A stretch of 9,434 bases of DNA from RH-AL1 sp050013235 (lineage in GTDB: Bacteria; Pseudomonadota; Alphaproteobacteria; Rhizobiales; Beijerinckiaceae). The notes under the pieces were generated by a model. That model was not told where the DNA came from. It did not search any database and saw nothing but the letters and a program-made list of their open reading frames with translations. This document shows, one piece after another, positions 5,795-9,434 of the stretch (position 1 is its first letter; each line of letters opens with the position of its first letter). Both the position numbers and the translations under genes were made by a program. The stretch is from assembly GCA_050013235.1 (NCBI GenBank), contig JBEKFQ010000096.1:1-9434 (forward strand), given 5' to 3'.

Positions 5795-6503
5795 CGACAA
5801 ATCAATTCCGAACCTCGACCCGGCTGCATTCGAGCCCGTCGATCTTGCCGCCCTGCACAGGCCCGCGCTCACGCATCCACCGCGTATCCTGCTGCTCTAT
5901 GGGTCGCTGCGCGAACGTTCGTTTAGCCGTTTTCTGACCTTTGAGGCGGCCCGGCTGCTGGAGGCATTCGGAGCGGAAACGCGCATTTTCAATCCTGCCG
6001 GGCTACCGCTGCCAGATGCGGCACCTGCCGATCATCCTAAAGTCAAAGAGCTGCGCGATTTGGCCGAATGGTCTGAGGGGCAAGTCTGGACCAGCCCGGA
6101 GCGGCATGGCGCGATGACCGGTATCCTCAAGGCGCAAATAGACTGGATTCCTCTTTCTTCCGGCTCTATCCGGCCAACGCAAGGCAAGACGCTCGCCGTC
6201 ATGCAAGTGAGCGGAGGTTCGCAGTCTTTCAACGCGGTCAATCAGCTGCGAGTTCTGGGGCGTTGGATGCGAATGCTCACGATTCCGAACCAATCGTCGG
6301 TCGCCAAGGCCTTCGAGGAATTCGACGAAGCCGGGCGCATGAAGCCTTCGCCTTATTACGATCGCGTGGTGGACGTGATGGAAGAGCTGATGAAATTCAC
6401 GCTGCTGACGCGCGGCGCGTCTGGCTATCTGACCAGCCGCTACAGCGAGCGTAAGGAAACGGCGGAAAAACTCGAACAGCGCGTGAAGCTCGGCGCGATT
6501 TGA
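5787..6503 (+). CDS. arsH: ArsH, NADPH-dependent FMN oxidoreductase (organoarsenical resistance)
   Basis: A 238-residue flavodoxin-like protein, full length for ArsH. The FMN phosphate loop is LLLYGSLRERSFSR (about residues 35-48), matching the family signature GSLRxxSxSR. Further family blocks are SPERHGAMTGILKAQIDWIPL, the QGKTLAVMQVSGGSQSFN stretch and MRMLTIPNQSSVAKAF. Characterised ArsH proteins use NADPH and FMN to oxidise trivalent methyl- or aromatic arsenicals to less toxic pentavalent forms and can show ferric or azo reductase activity. The start is TTG 5787, supported by the GTGAGG site and by the overlap with acr3, so it is the last cistron of the plus operon. No arsM methyltransferase or arsI lyase lies in the window, so any organoarsenical substrate would come from elsewhere. 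Confidence 0.93.
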   Translation: MVDDKSIPNLDPAAFEPVDLAALHRPALTHPPRILLLYGSLRERSFSRFLTFEAARLLEAFGAETRIFNPAGLPLPDAAPADHPKVKELRDLAEWSEGQVWTSPERHGAMTGILKAQIDWIPLSSGSIRPTQGKTLAVMQVSGGSQSFNAVNQLRVLGRWMRMLTIPNQSSVAKAFEEFDEAGRMKPSPYYDRVVDVMEELMKFTLLTRGASGYLTSRYSERKETAEKLEQRVKLGAI

Positions 6504-6556
6504 CCGGCTCAAGCGTATTGCGTTTTCAATCTCCGTTTGCTTCGCGCGTCTCAATC

Positions 6557-7252
6557 TCAGAACGCGATCATCGCATAAAGCAAAGTGGTGCTGTTGCCGG
6601 AGGCGCTATGACCGGCGCCGTCGAAATTCGAGGTGCCGCCGTAGACCTGTAGATATTGCGTATAGGAAACGCCGATGCGGGCATTGGCATAGGGCCAGAA
6701 AGACGGTCCGCCATGGCTGAAGGGCAAATAGGCCGCATCGAAGATCAGTCCATTTCCGTTCGGGCTGTTGAGCACCGAATTGGCGCCGTAGAGCCCGGCA
6801 TCGGACGAGCCCGACACATTGAAATAGCCCGCCGAGAGACTGTAGGTATGATCGTAGACCCAGGAGCCGTTGGCCTTAAAACTGTTCAGCCAATTGCTGG
6901 CATTGGTGGAATTGCCTTGCGCAAAGGTCGAATTCAGCCGCTGCGTTTCATAGATATCGGTCAGTTTCAGCGTGAAACTCTGTTGGTCGCCGGCATATTG
7001 ATACTGCGAATCAAACCCGACATCGGTGACGTGATCGACGCCGAAACCGGCGATGCGTCCAGGCAGGATATTCATATCCATGCCGAAGGTTCCCACTTCG
7101 AGATAATGATCGCCCCAATGCGGCTCGATCGCGAGGCGCCAATAGGGAGGGATCGGCTCTAAAAGGGCCGAGAGCCGACAGGCCGCTTTCCAGGCAAACC
7201 GCTTGATATAATCGTCAATGACGATGCGAAGGGCCGGCGCTGTTTTCGACAC
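6557..7252 (-). pseudogene. Outer-membrane beta-barrel protein of cytochrome-associated type, 5'-truncated
   Basis: A 231-codon frame opening at GTG 7252 without a visible Shine-Dalgarno. From about residue 36 it reads as a series of amphipathic beta strands with aromatic belts (PYWRLAIEPHWGDHYLEVGTFGMD, SDAGLYGANSV, VYGGTSNFDGAGHSASGNST) and ends in a terminal phenylalanine (YAMIAF), the outer-membrane insertion signal. This matches my recollection of the C-terminal half of roughly 400-450-residue proteins, often annotated as cytochrome c or hypothetical outer membrane proteins, with one N-terminal CxxCH heme site. Here the N-terminal half, signal peptide and heme motif are absent. The first 35 residues look unrelated, and the lactate permease gene ends 48 bases upstream. 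I therefore read it as a truncated gene fused by rearrangement to foreign DNA. It is convergent with arsH. Confidence 0.65.
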
Positions 7253-7267
7253 GCTTATGAACGGAGA

Positions 7268-7288
7268 GCGCCCCGCCCAGCGGGGCGC
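7268..7288 (-). terminator. GC-rich hairpin after the lactate permease gene
   Basis: A perfect 8-bp stem GCGCCCCG (7268-7275) / CGGGGCGC (7281-7288) with a 5-base loop, 12 bases past the permease stop on the minus strand. Only a poor, interrupted T-run follows, so it is a plausible but non-canonical terminator. Confidence 0.5.
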
Positions 7289-7300
7289 CCGATAGCAGCG

Positions 7301-8932
7301 TTAGGGAATCATCCACGGGAAAACATATTGTTGCAGGACGACCAAGACGCCCAGCAAGATCGTGAGCAAAATACTGTGCTTGAAGGTGCGCGCGAAGACG
7401 ACGCCTTCCTGCCCCTTGAGGTCCGTAACCGCGACGCCCGTGGCAATATTCTGGGGCGAGATCATCTTGCCCATGACACCGCCCGACGAGTTTGTCGCCG
7501 CGATCAAAACCGGGTTGAGACCAAGCTGGTTCGCGGCGACAACCTGAAGGTTGCCAAACAACGCATTGCCCGAAGTATCGCTCCCCGACAGAAACACAGC
7601 GACCCAGCCCAAGAATGCCGAAAGCATCGGGAAAAAGATCCCAGCGGATGCAACACCGAGGCCGAGCGTATAATTCAGACCCGAATAGTTCATGAGATAG
7701 GCCAGAGCCACGATCAGCGCCACGGTGAGGATTGCAATTCTGCTCTGCCGCCAAGTCGTTTGGACCGCTTCCAGAAAACGCCCTGGACCGACGCCGACGA
7801 TCGCCGATGTGATGATCGCCGCAAGCAAAATCGCGGTTCCGCTGGCCAAGGGCTGGAAGACCCAAACCGCCGCATAGGGCTTGTTGTAGAGTGTGATGAA
7901 TATTTGCTTATCCAGGCCCGGCCACGGGATCGCGTTTTGGCCGAATGCGAAAATTTTCATATGGGTCCAGAAAATGACAACCGCCGTAATGACGATCCAC
8001 GGGATCCATCCTTGCCAGGCCGGTATTTGTTTTCCACTTTGCGCTCCAACCAGCGCGGCAGCCTCACCCGCGGCATTCGTGGACGCCTTCGGCGCAATCG
8101 CAAATTCGGGGTCGGTCTTGGGCGACCAGAACCGGAGAAAAATGAGAGTTACGATCAGGGATGTCAGCGACGAGAACACGTCCGTGAGTGCATAGTCGAG
8201 ATAGTTAGAGGAAACGAACTGCCCGGCGGCGAAGCTGCCCCCCGCGACCAGCAGCATCGGCCAAAGAGCCCGTACAGACCGGCGGCCGCCGTAAAGCGCC
8301 ATCACGTAGAAAGGAAGCAGCAATGCGAAGAAAGGCAATTGCCGCCCGATCATCGCGCCCAAGGTAACCGGGGAAAGGCCGGTAACCTGCCCGAGAACGG
8401 TAACGGGCGCGCCCAACGCGCCGAAGGCCACGGGAGCGGTATTGAAAACCAGCGTGAACGTGAGCGCTTCTAAGGGTGGAAAGCCAACCAAAATCAACAG
8501 AGCGCTCGTGATCGCGACTGGCGTTCCAAAGCCCGAAACACCTTCCAGCAGACATCCGAAGCAGAACCCGATGACCACGAGCACGACGCGCCGGTCATTC
8601 GGCAGATGAGCGACAATCCAGCCGCGAAACGCGTCGAACCGTCCCGATATGACCGCAATATTGTAAAGCAGAAGTCCGTTGAAGACGATCCACATGACCG
8701 GCCACAATGCGAATACGGCACCCGCAGCGGCGCTATCCAGCGCCAGGCCAACAGGAACCTTCCAGATCAATGTTGCAATGAGGAACGCGACGACAAGCCC
8801 GCTCAGCGAGGCCTGCCATGCCGGCTTGCGCAAGCCGCCTAACACGAAGAGAACTACGGCAATGGGAAGGATAGCCACGAGAAAAGACAGGGGCAGGCTT
8901 CCGGCGACGGGCGTCAGGATCTGATGGAACAT
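7301..8932 (-). CDS. lldP: L-lactate permease (LctP/LldP family)
   Basis: A 543-residue inner-membrane transporter, close in length to E. coli LldP (551 residues), with about a dozen hydrophobic helices. Family hallmarks visible are GCLLEGVSGFGTPVAI (about residues 127-142), FNTAPVAFGALGAPV shortly after it, SGSDTSGNALFG, and NSSGGVMGKMISPQNIATG near the C-terminus. The family imports L-lactate, D-lactate or glycolate with protons. ATG 8932 has a modest GAAGAG site upstream; the encoded MFHQILTPVAGSLP matches a typical N-terminus. No lactate dehydrogenase or regulator gene is adjacent in the window, so it stands alone and its substrate is not settled by context. It is not evidently part of the ars system, being separated from it by the truncated beta-barrel gene. 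Confidence 0.93.
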   Translation of the reverse strand: MFHQILTPVAGSLPLSFLVAILPIAVVLFVLGGLRKPAWQASLSGLVVAFLIATLIWKVPVGLALDSAAAGAVFALWPVMWIVFNGLLLYNIAVISGRFDAFRGWIVAHLPNDRRVVLVVIGFCFGCLLEGVSGFGTPVAITSALLILVGFPPLEALTFTLVFNTAPVAFGALGAPVTVLGQVTGLSPVTLGAMIGRQLPFFALLLPFYVMALYGGRRSVRALWPMLLVAGGSFAAGQFVSSNYLDYALTDVFSSLTSLIVTLIFLRFWSPKTDPEFAIAPKASTNAAGEAAALVGAQSGKQIPAWQGWIPWIVITAVVIFWTHMKIFAFGQNAIPWPGLDKQIFITLYNKPYAAVWVFQPLASGTAILLAAIITSAIVGVGPGRFLEAVQTTWRQSRIAILTVALIVALAYLMNYSGLNYTLGLGVASAGIFFPMLSAFLGWVAVFLSGSDTSGNALFGNLQVVAANQLGLNPVLIAATNSSGGVMGKMISPQNIATGVAVTDLKGQEGVVFARTFKHSILLTILLGVLVVLQQYVFPWMIP

Positions 8933-8964
8933 TGTCTGCTCTTCGAAGGAGGGGCGCTCAATCT

Positions 8965-8991
8965 GAGATAGAACGGGACGTCTTTTGTCAA
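8965..8991 (-). promoter_or_regulatory. Possible promoter of the lactate permease gene
   Basis: On the minus strand a perfect TTGACA (8991-8986) is followed after 15 bases by TATCTC (8970-8965), 32 bases before the permease ATG. The -10 match is weak and the spacer short, so this is a tentative sigma-70 call. Confidence 0.35.
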
Positions 8992-9017
8992 CGGCCGAAT
9001 GATTTCCGGGTCTTTAG

Positions 9018-9122
9018 TTGGTCCGGTTTTGCGCCAGCCATTAGTTTGATGGCCTGCGTCCGGCGAGTGGCGCGTCTCATTGGCCGATGATCGAAAATAG
9101 CATCGCGGATCCACCGGACCAA
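9018..9122. repeat. 10-bp perfect inverted repeat upstream of the lactate permease
   Basis: TTGGTCCGGT (9018-9027) and ACCGGACCAA (9113-9122) are exact reverse complements separated by 85 bases. The proximal arm lies about 85 bases before the permease ATG. They could be paired operator half-sites or the ends of a small mobile or degenerate element. No gene is recognised between them. Confidence 0.45.
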
Positions 9123-9160
9123 TGCCAATGGGCGCTCGCCGCCGGAACGCGCCATGCTGC

Positions 9161-9322
9161 ACCGCAACCCTACGGTACATTGATGATGTCGAATTGTGCA
9201 TGGCGATCGAGAACCTGCTCAACAGGATCGAACTCGGCAATCGATTCACTCGCGCGATCGCTGTTGGCAATCCGCGCGAATTCAGTGCCGGAGACAAGGA
9301 AGAGCAGGAGATTGTAGATACG
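9161..9322 (+). pseudogene. Tn3-family transposase, C-terminal fragment
   Basis: Within an open frame on the plus strand, about 50 codons starting near TLRYIDDVEL and ending near GDKEEQEIVD resemble a segment close to the C-terminus of Tn3-family TnpA proteins: R-Y-I-D-D near the start of the segment, NR-E-N-F-AI-VGNPREF in the middle, then an acidic D-K-E-E-Q-E-I. The adjoining residues on both sides do not look like TnpA, and the expected following WN-Y-L-Y block is missing because the frame changes character at about 9323, just before a TGACCCC repeat. I therefore read it as a remnant trimmed on both sides. The call relies on family memory and is moderate at best. Confidence 0.45.
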
Positions 9323-9332
9323 CGCGGAAGTC

Positions 9333-9399
9333 TGACCCCTCCCATGAAATTGTCCAACGTATGGATTTTACAATTAGAATAGAGAATTTGCTGGGGTCA
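9333..9399. repeat. Short inverted repeat TGACCCC / GGGGTCA
   Basis: TGACCCC (9333-9339) and GGGGTCA (9393-9399) face each other across 53 bases of AT-rich DNA. The left arm begins immediately after the apparent end of the Tn3-like fragment. This could mark a small insertion or element end. Seven bases is short enough to occur by chance. Confidence 0.3.
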
Positions 9400-9421
9400 A
9401 GTTTCGCGCGAAACGCGACCC
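9394..9421. repeat. 28-bp imperfect palindrome with a 14-bp perfect core
   Basis: The core GTTTCGCGCGAAAC (9401-9414) is a perfect palindrome. It is extended by GGGTC (9394-9398) and GACCC (9417-9421), giving 24 of 28 symmetric positions. It suits a dimeric or tetrameric regulator site for a gene beyond the window edge, or a recombination/element end. Confidence 0.45.
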
Positions 9422-9434
9422 TATTGCCGAAGAC

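Noticed and set aside
4765..5937. 390-codon frame on the plus strand overlapping acr3
   Set aside because: It is the +2 shadow of acr3/arsH; the translation is Arg/Gly/Asp-rich without hydrophobic segments, while the acr3 frame is clearly conserved.
7328..8473. 381-codon frame on the plus strand opposite the lactate permease
   Set aside because: Highly charged Arg/Asp-rich antisense translation, typical of the complement of a membrane-protein gene; the minus-strand frame has full family hallmarks.
8914..9357. 147-codon minus-strand frame upstream of the lactate permease
   Set aside because: No recognisable domain; it spans the permease promoter area and the inverted repeats and lies antisense to the better-supported Tn3-like fragment.
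1..9434. CRISPR array, tRNA or rRNA genes
   Set aside because: No regularly spaced direct repeats, cloverleaf-like sequence or rRNA signature was seen on either strand.

Overview
The window is a GC-rich, high-GC3 stretch of what looks like an alphaproteobacterial genome, probably a member of the Hyphomicrobiales (Rhizobiales). This is inferred from protein style (rhizobial-type XRE regulator, Acr3/ArsH ars operon, IS91-type remnant); no rRNA or tRNA is present to confirm it. The core is a large arsenic resistance locus of about 4.7 kb (1783-6503), flanked on both sides by mobile-element debris and small accessory genes.

Layout. 1-513: GC-rich DNA holding the C-terminal remnant of an IS91-family transposase (minus strand). 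638-1158: a small XRE-type regulator with two TGTACAAA repeats at its start, followed by a 31-codon lysine-rich small ORF, then an isolated 8-bp hairpin. 1309-1632 (minus): a small glycine/alanine-rich membrane protein of unknown function. 1783-3283 (minus): a stand-alone LMW-phosphatase-type arsenate reductase (arsC), then an arsR-arsC fusion. 3284-3423: the divergent ars control region. 3424-6503 (plus): arsR, a second LMW-type arsC, a glutaredoxin-type arsC, acr3 and arsH, tightly packed with overlaps or gaps of 10 bases or fewer. 6557-7252 (minus): a 5'-truncated outer-membrane beta-barrel/cytochrome-associated gene. 7301-8932 (minus): a full-length L-lactate permease. 8933-9434: non-coding DNA with inverted repeats and a short stretch resembling the C-terminal part of a Tn3-family transposase.

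How the genes work together. ArsR repressors with vicinal cysteines would sense arsenite and release the divergent promoters. The arsenate reductases convert arsenate to arsenite using thioredoxin-type (LMW family) or glutaredoxin/glutathione (R773 family) electrons. Acr3 extrudes arsenite. ArsH, an NADPH-FMN oxidoreductase, is known in other bacteria to detoxify trivalent organoarsenicals. The notable feature is redundancy: four arsenate reductase domains of two unrelated families, and two ArsR domains, lie within 3 kb. One ArsR is fused to an ArsC whose ancestral ribosome binding site and ATG are still visible inside the fused gene. The neighbouring plus-strand arsR/arsC pair overlaps by 8 bases, which looks like the state from which such a fusion could arise.

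No wholly new system is evident. The most worthwhile leads are the arsR-arsC fusion with its internal start, the reductase redundancy, the near-leaderless arsR promoter, and the uncharacterised XRE/small-ORF pair.
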